DNA from: Phil1 sp964612925
GTDB taxonomy: Bacteria > Bacillota > Clostridia > Christensenellales > CAG-138
NCBI GenBank assembly: GCA_964612925.1
Contig: CAZTFU010000001.1
Location: 83,297-147,296, forward strand
DNA: 64,000 bases
Direction: 5' to 3'
Made by a program: the position numbers and the translations under genes. Numbering within the stretch: the stretch's first letter is position 1; the number at the start of each line of letters is the position of its first letter. The notes below the pieces were generated by a model. The model saw nothing but the letters and a program-made list of their open reading frames with translations. It was not told where the DNA came from and made no database searches. Positions 17,560 to 26,141 of the stretch are shown one piece after another.

Positions 17560-18036
17560 ATGGCTAAGAGACATATTTTTACCGGTGATGCGGCATGCCT
17601 GTATAAAGTTTGCAGAAAAGTGGACAAGTTTGATGCTCGCCTTGCGATACTGCTTGACGACATGGCGGAAACAATGTATGCGGCAGAGGGCGTAGGCTTG
17701 GCCGCACCACAGGTTGGCATAGTAAAAAGGGTGGTCGTTATTGATTGCGGGGACGGGCTTGTTGAGCTCATTAACCCCGAAATAATAGAAACGAGCGGCG
17801 AACAGGGCGGATATGAAGGTTGCCTTTCATTTCCGGGTGAAAGAGGATATGTTGTAAGGCCGAATCACGTGCGCGTTCGTGCGCAGGACAGGCACGGCAA
17901 TGAATGCGAGTATGTGGGTGAGGAACTTTTTGCAAGAGCAATACTGCATGAAACCGATCACCTTGACGGACTTGTGTACAAGCGGCTTGTTACCGAAGCG
18001 CCCGAAGGATATGACGAAGCAGAGGATGAAGAATGA
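17560..18036 (+). CDS. def: Peptide deformylase
   Basis: 158 residues from ATG 17560, which follows GGAGG (17550-17554); an upstream GTG-type start at 17518 is rejected for lack of a ribosome binding site. The three conserved motifs are EGVGLAAPQVG (43-53), EGCLSFPG with metal ligand Cys88, and HETDHLDG with ligands His130 and His134 and catalytic Glu131. It removes formyl from nascent N-terminal Met and is coupled by ATGA overlap to fmt, which adds that group: the usual def-fmt pair. Confidence 0.97.
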   Translation: MAKRHIFTGDAACLYKVCRKVDKFDARLAILLDDMAETMYAAEGVGLAAPQVGIVKRVVVIDCGDGLVELINPEIIETSGEQGGYEGCLSFPGERGYVVRPNHVRVRAQDRHGNECEYVGEELFARAILHETDHLDGLVYKRLVTEAPEGYDEAEDEE

Positions 18037-18962
18037 AAATAGCCTTTTTGGGCACGCCTGATTTTGCGTTGCCGTCATTAAAAATGCTTGTTGAACGCGG
18101 AGATGATATCGTCGTGTTTACTCAGCTTGACAAACCCGTAGGGCGCAAGGCGGTGCTTACTCCGCCTGCGGTAAAAAAGGCCGCGCTTGAATACGGGCTT
18201 AAAGTGTATCAATTCGAGAAAATAAGAAGCGCAGAGGGCGTGGCCGCGTTGCGGGCAGAAAAGCCCGACCTTATGGTAACGGCTGCATTCGGGCAGCTGT
18301 TGAGTAAGGAAAACCTTGAAATACCTAAATACGGCTGTATAAACGTACATGGCAGTCTGCTTCCGAAATATCGCGGTGCGGCACCCATACAGTGGGCGGT
18401 CATAAACGGCGAAAAGAAAACCGGCGTTACGACAATGCTTACCGACATCGGCCTTGATACCGGCGATATGCTTTTGAAAAAAGAAACCGAAATAGGGGAA
18501 AATGAGACCGCGGGCGAGCTTTTCGACCGATTGGCTGAAATTGGTGCGGAGCTTTTGAAAGAAACGATAGAGTGCCTTGAACGCGGCGAATTGAAACCCG
18601 TCAAACAGGACGAAGCCGAAGCAACAAAATGCGGCATGATAAAAAAGGAAAACGGCCACATTGACTTTTCGCGCGGAGCTAAAGCCGTACACGACCTTGT
18701 GCGCGGAATGAATCCGTGGCCGTGTGCATATGCGATGCTTGACGGCCAAATGGTAAAAATTTGGGCAACGCGCAGATCAAATGCGGAACAAAGTCATGGA
18801 ACGGCGGGATTGATAATCCGTGCGGACAGGGAAAACGGTATACTTGTTGACTGCATCGACGGTGTGATCGAAATATGCGAGCTTCAGTTTTCGGGAGCAA
18901 AGCGCATGAACGCGAAAGATGCCGTGCTTGGGCATAAAATATGCGGAAAGGTGTTTGAGTGA
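18033..18962 (+). CDS. fmt: Methionyl-tRNA formyltransferase
   Basis: 309 residues. Starts MKIAFLGTPDFALPSLKML. The formyl-folate-binding signature is HGSLLPKYRGAAPIQWAVIN, followed by TGVTTMLTDIGLDTGD. The C-terminal domain that recognises tRNA-fMet follows (VRGMNPWPCAYAML). It formylates initiator Met-tRNA. Overlaps def by 4 bp and rsmB by 4 bp (GTGA). Confidence 0.98.
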   Translation: MKIAFLGTPDFALPSLKMLVERGDDIVVFTQLDKPVGRKAVLTPPAVKKAALEYGLKVYQFEKIRSAEGVAALRAEKPDLMVTAAFGQLLSKENLEIPKYGCINVHGSLLPKYRGAAPIQWAVINGEKKTGVTTMLTDIGLDTGDMLLKKETEIGENETAGELFDRLAEIGAELLKETIECLERGELKPVKQDEAEATKCGMIKKENGHIDFSRGAKAVHDLVRGMNPWPCAYAMLDGQMVKIWATRRSNAEQSHGTAGLIIRADRENGILVDCIDGVIEICELQFSGAKRMNAKDAVLGHKICGKVFE

Positions 18963-20260
18963 ACGCGAGAAGGGCAGCACTTACCGCGCTGGGCGATATT
19001 GTTGACAACGGGGCATATGCTAACCTTAGCCTGAAAAAGGCGCAGCAAGGGCTTGACGAAAGGGATGCAAGGTGGGTATCCGCAGCGGTATATTGCACGC
19101 TTGACCATCTTATGATGATAGACAGAATAATTGCTCTGCACGCTAAGGGAAAGCTTGATAAGGTCATACGCAATATACTCAGACTTGGGGTTTGCCAAGT
19201 AAAGTATATGTCTGTACCGAACAGTGCGGCGTGCAACGAATCGGTTAGACTGGCAAAGCAGGTTGGCAAGGGTGCATTGTCCGGCTATGTCAACGGCGTA
19301 ATGCGCTCAGTTTGTCGCGATGATACCATGCCGAATCTTCCCAATGATCCGATAGAAAGGCTGAGCATTGAGTTTAGCTGGCCCGAATGGTTGGTGCGAG
19401 AGCTTGTTGCGGATTACGGCATAGAAACGGTGTCTAAGCTGATAGCCGAAAAGGAACACGGCTTTTGCGTGCGGGCACAGTGGCCGTATACATCTGATGA
19501 GCTTGAACAAGAGCTTAAAAAAAGGAATGTGAGTTTTAGCCGAGGGAAAATCGATGCGGACTCGTTTCGACTTGAAAACGGCTTTAATGTTGAACGTGAG
19601 CCGATTTTTACAAACGGAAACATAACCGTGCAAAGCGAAAGCGCAATGCTTGTGTGCAGAGCCGTTGAACCCAAGGCGGGAATGAGAATACTTGATGCCT
19701 GTTGTGCTCCCGGTGGGAAAACGGCGTATATGGCATCGCTTGCGGAAAACGGGTGTGAGATAGTTGGATTTGAACTGCATGAACACAGGCGTAGCCTTAC
19801 CGAAAAAACGCTTGAAAGGTTGCATGTCGACAATGCGGAGATAATTCAAAAAGATGCGGCGGAATACGACGCGGCATTTGAAGAACAATTCGATGCCGTG
19901 CTTGTCGATGCACCGTGTTCGGGCCTTGGTGTTCGAGGAAAGCCCGATGTTCGCTATGCCAAAACAAGCGATATGATAGACGAACTCAGTGCATTGCAAA
20001 CACGGATACTGAATACATGCGCACACTATGTAAAAAAGGGAGGCGCGCTTGTATATTCGACATGTACGGTATCGGGAAGGGAAAATTTTGCCGTAGCAAG
20101 GCGCTTTCTTGACGAAAACGGCAATTATGATTCGGGCAATATGGCCGAATTGCTTCCCGATGACATGAAAAACAGAGCGGAGGGCGGCTTTATTCAGCTC
20201 TTTCCGCATATAGACGGAACCGAAGGGTTCTTTATTGCAAAATTTATACGCAGGAGATAA
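18959..20260 (+). CDS. rsmB: 16S rRNA m5C967 methyltransferase RsmB
   Basis: 433 residues from GTG 18959, overlapping the fmt stop. N-terminal NusB-like helical domain (AALTALGDIVDNGAYANL, then NAACNESVRLAKQVGKG) is followed by the Rossmann methyltransferase domain with DACCAPGGKTAYMA, VLVDAPCSGLGV (motif IV Cys) and VYSTCTVSGREN (catalytic motif VI Cys). The NusB-like extension distinguishes RsmB (Sun) from other RNA m5C enzymes. Confidence 0.96.
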   Translation: MNARRAALTALGDIVDNGAYANLSLKKAQQGLDERDARWVSAAVYCTLDHLMMIDRIIALHAKGKLDKVIRNILRLGVCQVKYMSVPNSAACNESVRLAKQVGKGALSGYVNGVMRSVCRDDTMPNLPNDPIERLSIEFSWPEWLVRELVADYGIETVSKLIAEKEHGFCVRAQWPYTSDELEQELKKRNVSFSRGKIDADSFRLENGFNVEREPIFTNGNITVQSESAMLVCRAVEPKAGMRILDACCAPGGKTAYMASLAENGCEIVGFELHEHRRSLTEKTLERLHVDNAEIIQKDAAEYDAAFEEQFDAVLVDAPCSGLGVRGKPDVRYAKTSDMIDELSALQTRILNTCAHYVKKGGALVYSTCTVSGRENFAVARRFLDENGNYDSGNMAELLPDDMKNRAEGGFIQLFPHIDGTEGFFIAKFIRRR

Positions 20261-20263
20261 TGA

Positions 20264-21316
20264 ATGAACGGGCTTGTTTCAATGAATATAGCGGAATTGG
20301 AGGCACTTCTTTCACAATGGGGAGAGCCTCGCTTTCGTGCAAAACAGGTGCTTTCGTGGCTCAGCCGCGGTGTGCGTCCGCAGGAAATGACCAATTTGCC
20401 AAAAACACTTAGGAACAGGCTTGAAACCATCCATTTTGACGGGGCGGAAATATATGCCCGTTTTGTTTCGCAAAAGGACGGTACAATAAAGTATCTTTTC
20501 ACGCTGTCGGACGGTAATATTGTTGAGGGGGTGCTTATGCGCTATCACTATGGCAATACGCTTTGCATATCCACTCAGGTCGGTTGCCGTATGGGATGTG
20601 CGTTTTGCGCATCAACGCTCGAGGGCTGTATAAGAAACCTCACGCCGGGCGAAATGCTCTCATTTGTTGCACTTGCGAATTCGGACGTGCCAAAGGAGGA
20701 AGGCCACGACCGAAGCGTTACAAACATAGTATTGATGGGCAGCGGGGAACCGCTTGACAATTATGATAATACTGTCAAATTCTTAAAGCTTGTTTCCGCG
20801 CAGGAAGGACTTGGAATAAGCCCAAGGAACATTTCGCTTTCAAGTTGCGGACTTGTGCCGCGCATAGAGACATTGCCAAACGATGCGCCGCACGTTACAC
20901 TGTCCGTTTCGCTTCATGCGCCAAACGATGATATAAGGAATAAGCTTATGCCGATAAACAAGGTGTATTGCATTTCTCAGGTGCTTGACGCGGCAAAAAA
21001 ATATGCCGAGACAACGGGCAGAAGAGTTATTTTTGAATACGCGCTTGTAAAGGGGTTGAACGATTCGCTTCAGAATGCAGTGGAACTTGCCACAAGGTTG
21101 AAGGGTATAAACTGCCACGTTAATCTTATTCCGCTTAATCCCGTTAAGGAGAGAAATCTCTTGGGTACAAGTCGAAAGGATGCCGAAACATTCAAAGGCT
21201 GGCTTGAAGCAAAGGGCATATCTGCAACGGTAAGGCGTGAAATGGGTGCCGATATAGACGGAGCCTGCGGCCAACTGAGGCGGCGCGTGCTCTTGCAAAA
21301 GGAGGGAGAACTATGA
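20264..21316 (+). CDS. rlmN: Dual-specificity rRNA/tRNA m2A methyltransferase RlmN
   Basis: 350 residues after AGGAG. The radical SAM motif CRMGCAFC (CX3CX2C) sits in the middle. TNIVLMGSGEPLDNYDN, SLSSCGLVPRI and LSVSLHAPNDDIRNKLMPIN are RlmN signatures, and the C-terminal GADIDGACGQLRRR carries the second catalytic cysteine that forms the methyl-Cys intermediate. It methylates A2503 of 23S rRNA and A37 of some tRNAs. Its Cys set is that of RlmN; Cfr cannot be fully excluded but the context (rsmB-rlmN-stp-prkC) is the core-gene one. Confidence 0.97.
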   Translation: MNGLVSMNIAELEALLSQWGEPRFRAKQVLSWLSRGVRPQEMTNLPKTLRNRLETIHFDGAEIYARFVSQKDGTIKYLFTLSDGNIVEGVLMRYHYGNTLCISTQVGCRMGCAFCASTLEGCIRNLTPGEMLSFVALANSDVPKEEGHDRSVTNIVLMGSGEPLDNYDNTVKFLKLVSAQEGLGISPRNISLSSCGLVPRIETLPNDAPHVTLSVSLHAPNDDIRNKLMPINKVYCISQVLDAAKKYAETTGRRVIFEYALVKGLNDSLQNAVELATRLKGINCHVNLIPLNPVKERNLLGTSRKDAETFKGWLEAKGISATVRREMGADIDGACGQLRRRVLLQKEGEL

Positions 21317-22044
21317 AATATGCCGCAAAAACCGTGACCGGAAGAAGGGCTCAGAATCAGGATGCCGTGTTTATTCCAAAGGACGGTTTTATAGCCATGG
21401 CCGCCGTTGCCGACGGAATGGGCGGGCACAACGCGGGGGATATTGCAAGCGCGCTTGCGATAAAGACGCTTGTTGAGAATATGGTAAACGAATCCGTGGG
21501 TTCGGTAAAGGAAAGGCTGATACATGCTGTTAACTTGGCAAATTCGGCCGTGTATGAGCTTTCACTTTCAAATGATGCATATAAGGGTATGGGCACAACG
21601 CTTGTTGCGGCTATACTTGAAAATGATAGATTTACAGCCGCGAATGTCGGTGACAGTCGATTGTATTATTATGACGGTACAACAATAACGCAGATAACCG
21701 AGGATCACTCCTACGTGGCTCAGCTTGCGGCACTTGGCTACATAAGCAGAGAAGAAATTGCGCACCATCCGCAGCGCAATCTTATAACCCGCGCCGTAGG
21801 CACGCGACCCGTAGAGAGGGTGGACATATTTGAACATACATGGAAAAAGGGCGATAAGCTCCTTCTGTGCAGTGATGGCCTATACGGCGAGCTCAGCGAA
21901 GATGAGTTACTTGCATTGTTAAACTGTGCCGAGGATGAATTGGATGAAAGCTGTGAGGCACTTGTTGAACGTGCATTCAACGCGGGCAGCAGGGACAATA
22001 TCAGTGCCGTTATTATCTGTAACGATGAGGATGGTGCTGTATGA
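21313..22044 (+). CDS. stp: PP2C-family Ser/Thr protein phosphatase (Stp/PrpC)
   Basis: 243 residues, ATGA overlap with rlmN. Metal-binding motifs: RAQNQDAVFI (first Asp), VADGMGGHNAGDIAS, TAANVGDSRLYYYDG, LLCSDGLYGELSEDEL and GSRDNISAVII. It is the cognate phosphatase of the PASTA kinase encoded by the next, overlapping gene; the pair regulates cell-wall synthesis, translation and growth state in related bacteria. Confidence 0.97.
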   Translation: MKYAAKTVTGRRAQNQDAVFIPKDGFIAMAAVADGMGGHNAGDIASALAIKTLVENMVNESVGSVKERLIHAVNLANSAVYELSLSNDAYKGMGTTLVAAILENDRFTAANVGDSRLYYYDGTTITQITEDHSYVAQLAALGYISREEIAHHPQRNLITRAVGTRPVERVDIFEHTWKKGDKLLLCSDGLYGELSEDELLALLNCAEDELDESCEALVERAFNAGSRDNISAVIICNDEDGAV

Positions 22045-23894
22045 TAGGAAAAATAATCTCCGGAAGGTATACGGTTGAATCACTTATCGGTTCGGGCGGA
22101 ATGGCAAATGTATATAAAGCGTACGATTCGGTGCTGTGCCGCACGGTGGCATTAAAGGTACTTAAAGAGGAACATCGCGAAGACAAGGAATTCGTGCGCA
22201 GATTTGAGCGTGAGGCGCGCGCCGTGCTCAGCCTTTCGCATGATAACATTGTTCACTCCTATGCCGTTGGTGAAGATGACGGCGTAAGTTACATAGTGCT
22301 TGAGTATGTTGAAGGCAGTACGTTAAAGGAACTGATAAAAAGTGATGGTCCCATGTCACCCAAAGTGGCGGTGAACATTGCGTGCCAGGTGCTGGATGCA
22401 CTTTCTCATGCGCATCAAAAGGGTATAATACATCGCGACATAAAGCCGCAGAATGTTATAATAACTCCGCGCGGTAAGGCAAAGCTTACCGATTTTGGCA
22501 TAGCAAGAGATGTTGCCGCAACAACACGCACGTTTGCGGGCTCCAATACGGTTATGGGATCGGTACACTATATTTCACCCGAACAAGCAAGGGGAGAGGA
22601 CGTTACCGCCGCATCGGACATATACTCGTGTTCCGTAATGCTTTATGAAATGCTTACGGGCACTGTGCCGTTTGGCGGGGACAACTCGGTTGCAATAGCG
22701 TTAAAGCATTTGCAGGAGGATATGATACCGCCTACGGAGCTTAATCCAAAGGTATCAAGTGCATTAAGCGATGTTGTGCTGAAGGCCGCAAGCAAGGAAC
22801 CTTCTGCACGCTACCCTTCCGCACGGCAGATGAAAACGGATCTTTTACGAGCACTTAGAGAACCGCACGGTAAATTTGCCCGCATGGACAGCGAACATAT
22901 ACCGCAGGCAAAGCATTCTTCACACGGAGTGATGAACATAGTTATAATGCTCATGGTAATACTCGGACTGTTCACCATGTTGTTCTTTATTGCACGTTCC
23001 GTAAAGGACGACAATGGCAGCCTTGCGGCAACGGAATACATAATTCCCACCGTTACGGGCAAAAAGCTTGAAGAGGCCATAGAAATAGCCAAGCTGCGGG
23101 GCTTTGAAATACAGGTTGAGGAATACAAGACCGCAGATCAGGAGGAAGGCACGGTACTTGAACAGTCACCCGATGCAGGAACCTCATCAAAGCAGGGTGA
23201 TACCATACTTGTGGTCATAAGCTCCGGCAACAGTTATATAAGCGTGCCCGATCTTACGGGCAAAACGTTGCAGGATGCCGCAGACTTGGTGTGGGGCATG
23301 GAACTTGAGCTTGGTGATCCGCAATACGTTACAAGTGACCTTCCCAATGGACAGATAGTGCGTCAGGAGCCGACAGCGGGTACGGATACCTTTGTCGGTG
23401 ACGTTATAGATGTTTGGATAAGCGGTACTCCGGGCAAAACAACACAGATGCCGGACGTTATGACGCTTGAACTTTCAAAGGCGATAGAATTGCTGAGAGA
23501 AGAAGGCTTTGATAAAATAAGAATTCGCGCCGTACAGCCGGGTGAACAGATAGCGGCAGAGGAATCGGTTATAGCGCAAAGCCCGTCAGCAGGAATACCC
23601 GCAACCGAGGATGCCGTTGTAGAACTGAGCATCTGCCGATCAAATCAGGGCAAATACGCCGCAGACTTGGCGTTTAACCTTGATATAGATTCGGCACCAG
23701 GAAACGTGGTTGTAACGGCAAAGCTTGAAGACGGACTTGAGATGGTGGTTTACGAAGCGACCCTTCCTACAGGTGTTCAGCAAAGCGTATCGTTTACGGC
23801 TTACCTTAAAAAAGGCGGTCAATATGAATGTATTGTATACGTTGACGGCGCGGTAGTTAGAAGCGGACAGATAAACTTTGAATACAGGAGATAA
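22041..23894 (+). CDS. prkC: PASTA-domain Ser/Thr protein kinase (PrkC/Stk1)
   Basis: 617 residues. Kinase domain about 10-270: GSGGMANVYKA glycine loop, ALKVLKEE with Lys39, HRDIKPQN with catalytic Asp133, DFGIARD, and SPEQARGEDVTAASDIYS. A Ser/Lys-rich juxtamembrane stretch leads to one TM helix (about 297-317, MNIVIMLMVILGLFTMLFFI). Outside are three PASTA repeats (331-535, each ending like EQSPDAG, RQEPTAG, AQSPSAG). A further 85-residue beta-rich C-terminal domain (VVVTAKLEDGLEMVVYEATL) ends the protein. PASTA repeats sense peptidoglycan fragments or lipid II in known members. Confidence 0.97.
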   Translation: MIGKIISGRYTVESLIGSGGMANVYKAYDSVLCRTVALKVLKEEHREDKEFVRRFEREARAVLSLSHDNIVHSYAVGEDDGVSYIVLEYVEGSTLKELIKSDGPMSPKVAVNIACQVLDALSHAHQKGIIHRDIKPQNVIITPRGKAKLTDFGIARDVAATTRTFAGSNTVMGSVHYISPEQARGEDVTAASDIYSCSVMLYEMLTGTVPFGGDNSVAIALKHLQEDMIPPTELNPKVSSALSDVVLKAASKEPSARYPSARQMKTDLLRALREPHGKFARMDSEHIPQAKHSSHGVMNIVIMLMVILGLFTMLFFIARSVKDDNGSLAATEYIIPTVTGKKLEEAIEIAKLRGFEIQVEEYKTADQEEGTVLEQSPDAGTSSKQGDTILVVISSGNSYISVPDLTGKTLQDAADLVWGMELELGDPQYVTSDLPNGQIVRQEPTAGTDTFVGDVIDVWISGTPGKTTQMPDVMTLELSKAIELLREEGFDKIRIRAVQPGEQIAAEESVIAQSPSAGIPATEDAVVELSICRSNQGKYAADLAFNLDIDSAPGNVVVTAKLEDGLEMVVYEATLPTGVQQSVSFTAYLKKGGQYECIVYVDGAVVRSGQINFEYRR

Positions 23895-23897
23895 TCA

Positions 23898-24776
23898 ATG
23901 GCTGATACAGGACTTATCCTCAAAGGCGTAGGCGGGTTCTACACGGTGCTTTGCGGCAACGGAGAAGAATTGGTCTGCCGTGCACGCGGAAGGTTCAGAA
24001 AGGAAGGAATAACCCCTTCCGTGGGGGATAGAGTAGAATACATTCAGGACGGAGAAGGGCGTTCCATCGTCGGCATATTGCCGCGGCGGAATGAGTTCAT
24101 TCGTCCTGCTGTTGCCAATCTTGATAAATTGATGATAGTTGCATCCTTATCCGCACCGAAAGCGGACCTTCTGCTTATGGATAAGCTGATTATCCGCTGT
24201 GAAAAACACAATGTAGAACCCGTTATCATACTAAATAAATACGATGAAGCGGATGAGAAAGCATTATATGATATACGCACTCAATATGCACCAACGGGAT
24301 ATACCATAATTGTTGCATCGGCGGCAAACGGCGTTGGCATAGAAGAAATAAAGGCTGAAATAGCGGGCAACATATGCTGCTTTGCGGGGCAAAGTGCGGT
24401 TGGAAAATCGTCGCTTATAAATGCCGTTGTACCGGGGCTTTGCCTTGAAACGGGCGGGCTGTCAAGAAAAACGGATCGTGGCAGACACACCACGCGCCAT
24501 GCGCAACTTTGGCAGGTATGCGGCGGGGCGGTGCTTGATACGCCAGGATTCAGCCTGCTTGAGGCGGACGAAATGGAGCCTGAGGAATTATGCGAATACT
24601 ATAGGGAAATGCGCGGCAAGCGCACAGGATGCCGCTTTGGAGAGTGTTTACACCGCAGCGAACCGGATTGTGCCGTTAAGCCGCTTATAGGCCGCGAGCT
24701 TTCAGCACAGCGATATGAACGGTACCTTACCATATTGGATGAATTGATAGAAAAGAGGAAACACAAGTATGACTAA
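23898..24776 (+). CDS. rsgA: Small ribosomal subunit biogenesis GTPase RsgA
   Basis: 292 residues after AGGAG. N-terminal OB fold (GLILKGVGGFYTVLCGNGEE), then a circularly permuted GTPase domain: G4 ILNKYDE precedes G1 GQSAVGKSSLIN and G3 LDTPGFSLLE. A C-terminal zinc knuckle has CRFGECLHRSEPDCAV. RsgA matures the 30S subunit. Its last bases overlap rpe by 8 bp. Confidence 0.97.
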   Translation: MADTGLILKGVGGFYTVLCGNGEELVCRARGRFRKEGITPSVGDRVEYIQDGEGRSIVGILPRRNEFIRPAVANLDKLMIVASLSAPKADLLLMDKLIIRCEKHNVEPVIILNKYDEADEKALYDIRTQYAPTGYTIIVASAANGVGIEEIKAEIAGNICCFAGQSAVGKSSLINAVVPGLCLETGGLSRKTDRGRHTTRHAQLWQVCGGAVLDTPGFSLLEADEMEPEELCEYYREMRGKRTGCRFGECLHRSEPDCAVKPLIGRELSAQRYERYLTILDELIEKRKHKYD

Positions 24777-25416
24777 AATTGCACCGAGCCTTTTGTCAGC
24801 CGACTTTGCAAACATGGGAGCGGCAACCGAGCACCTTAAGGAATGGAATGCGGACATGGCACATTTTGACGTTATGGACGGCACGTTTGTACCTACGATA
24901 ACGTTTGGACCTGCCATGTGTGCGGCTATACGTCCGTATGCGGATATGCCGATTGATGTTCATATAATGGTTGAGCATCCCGAAACTTATATTGAACCGT
25001 TTGCAAAGGCGGGTGCCGATTACCTGACGTTTCATGTCGAGGCGGACAGACACGCACACAGAACGCTTCAGGCAATACGAAAAGCGGGCATGAAGGCGGG
25101 AATAGCACTGAACCCCGGAACTCCCGTCGAAATGGTGGAGTATCTCTTGGCGGAGTGCGATCTTGTGCTTGTTATGAGCGTAAACCCGGGTGCGGGCGGG
25201 CAAAGCTTTATAGAAACGGTGCTTAACAAAATAGAGCGTTTGAAGGCAATGCGGCAGCAATACGGCTATTCATACGAAATAGAGATAGACGGCGGCATAA
25301 ACGAGCATACGGCAAAGCTTGCAATAAATGCCGGTGCGGATATTTTAGTTTCGGGGAGCAGCGTTTTTAAGGCGAACGATCCTAAGGCACTGATAGCCAA
25401 AATGAAGGGCCAATAA
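24769..25416 (+). CDS. rpe: Ribulose-phosphate 3-epimerase
   Basis: 215 residues. TIM-barrel signatures: IAPSLLSADFANM, HFDVMDGTFVPTITFGP (metal ligands and catalytic Asp), VDVHIMVEHPE-like DVHIMVEHPETYI, LVLVMSVNPGAGGQSFI and IEIDGGINEHTAKL with the second catalytic Asp. It interconverts ribulose-5-P and xylulose-5-P in the pentose phosphate pathway. Last gene of the priA operon. Confidence 0.97.
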   Translation: MTKIAPSLLSADFANMGAATEHLKEWNADMAHFDVMDGTFVPTITFGPAMCAAIRPYADMPIDVHIMVEHPETYIEPFAKAGADYLTFHVEADRHAHRTLQAIRKAGMKAGIALNPGTPVEMVEYLLAECDLVLVMSVNPGAGGQSFIETVLNKIERLKAMRQQYGYSYEIEIDGGINEHTAKLAINAGADILVSGSSVFKANDPKALIAKMKGQ

Positions 25417-25434
25417 AAATTTTTTGTAGATATT

Positions 25435-25462
25435 GTGGGGATAAATCAACTTTTATCTCCAC
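25435..25462 (+). terminator. Hairpin after rpe, possible terminator
   Basis: 11-bp stem GTGGGGATAAA / TTTATCTCCAC (one G-U) with a 6-nt loop, 18 bp after the rpe stop. A proper T-run does not follow on the plus strand, so termination here is uncertain. Confidence 0.35.
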
Positions 25463-25478
25463 TTATGAAAAATAATGC

Positions 25479-25506
25479 TTGCAATGAGTCGGGTTTTGTG
25501 TATAAT
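25479..25506 (+). promoter_or_regulatory. Promoter of the tRNA-Val/tRNA-Gln unit
   Basis: TTGCAA (25479-25484), a 16-bp spacer and TATAAT (25501-25506), 20 bp before the mature 5' end of tRNA-Val. Confidence 0.65.
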
Positions 25507-25526
25507 AATATGTGCGTCAAGCGAAT

Positions 25527-25603
25527 GGGGTTATAGCTCAGCTGGTCAGAGCGCTACGTTGACATCGTAGAGGTCGTTGGTTCGATCCCAACTAATCCCA
25601 CCA
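25527..25603 (+). tRNA. tRNA-Val (anticodon GAC)
   Basis: Cloverleaf with acceptor GGGGTTA/TAATCCC, anticodon stem CTACG/CGTAG with loop TTGACAT (anticodon GAC at 25561-25563), T-arm GGTTCGATCC-type loop, discriminator A and encoded CCA (25601-25603). The GAC anticodon decodes GUC/GUU. Confidence 0.95.
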
Positions 25604-25787
25604 AAATAATCCTGCGGTGTGCGTAAGCTCCTGTGTATAAACCCACAGAATAACTACGGGAGCACGATTGTGTGGCAGATGTCGAGCCGGCTTGACCGGA
25701 TGGCAGTAACCCAGCAGAGCGCACCCACCTGCCGAGAGGCGGGTGTTATATAAGGAGCTACGGCATCTTGGGATTATAAGCATTCTT
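25604..25787 (+). ncRNA. Structured spacer between two tRNAs, possible unidentified small RNA
   Basis: No gene is supported here. GCGGTGTGCG near 25615 can pair, with bulges, with CGCACCCACCTGC ending near 25732, closing about 120 nt. Inside are GCTCC/GGAGC (25627-25631 with 25659-25663) with CTGTG/CACAG nested in it, and CCGG-CTTGA-CCGG (25687-25699). It ends in an 8-bp GAGA-tetraloop hairpin, CACCTGCC-GAGA-GGCGGGTG (25726-25745), which competes with the closing stem, followed by TTATAT. The shape is loosely 6S-like, but I cannot assign a family. It is transcribed from the tRNA promoter. Confidence 0.35.
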
Positions 25788-25861
25788 TGCGGAATTGTGT
25801 AATGGTAGCACCTACGACTCTGACTCGTATTGTCTAGGTTCGAATCCTAGTTCCGCAGCCA
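25788..25861 (+). tRNA. tRNA-Gln (anticodon CTG)
   Basis: Acceptor TGCGGAA/TTCCGCA with 5' T and discriminator G, both usual for tRNA-Gln; anticodon stem TACGA/TCGTA with loop CTCTGAC (anticodon CTG at 25820-25822); T-loop GGTTCGAATCC; encoded CCA (25859-25861). It decodes CAG. Confidence 0.93.
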
Positions 25862-25893
25862 AAAGCACATCTGAGAAATCAGATGTGCTTTTC
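25861..25893 (+). terminator. Terminator of the tRNA-Val/Gln unit
   Basis: Perfect 14-bp stem AAAAGCACATCTGA - GAAA - TCAGATGTGCTTTT directly after the tRNA-Gln CCA end. Confidence 0.92.
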
Positions 25894-26074
25894 TGTTATC
25901 CCGTAAAATCGTCGGATAAAGCTTTTGAATTGAGCCGAAAAATAGCTTTGTATTCCTATAAAAGCATTGCTTAAACAGCCTATAGGCAGCTTTGATGCCT
26001 ACGCACAATAATTGCCGTATTGTGCCGTGCACTGTTATGATGACAAACAGAGACGGAGGAGACACATGCGTATA
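25894..26074. other. Intergenic stretch with no supported gene
   Basis: Between the tRNA terminator and the opp terminator I see no open frame with a ribosome binding site, and no repeat. AGGAGACACATG near 26055-26068 looks like a start site, but its frame closes after three codons. Confidence 0.6.
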
Positions 26075-26111
26075 TAAAGCAGCAGCACCCGATATAGAAT
26101 CGGATGCTGCT
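26075..26111 (-). terminator. Terminator of the opp operon
   Basis: On the minus strand AGCAGCATCCGAT - TCTAT - ATCGGGTGCTGCT (one mismatch) followed by TTATATA; stem arms are 26081-26093 and 26099-26111. It lies about 30 bp past the oppDF stop. Confidence 0.65.
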
Positions 26112-26141
26112 TAGGAGAACTATGAAAAAGCCGGCGGCGAA

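Noticed and set aside
25592..25783. 63-codon minus frame between the tRNAs
   Set aside because: Antisense to a structured RNA spacer and to part of tRNA-Val; no ribosome binding site.
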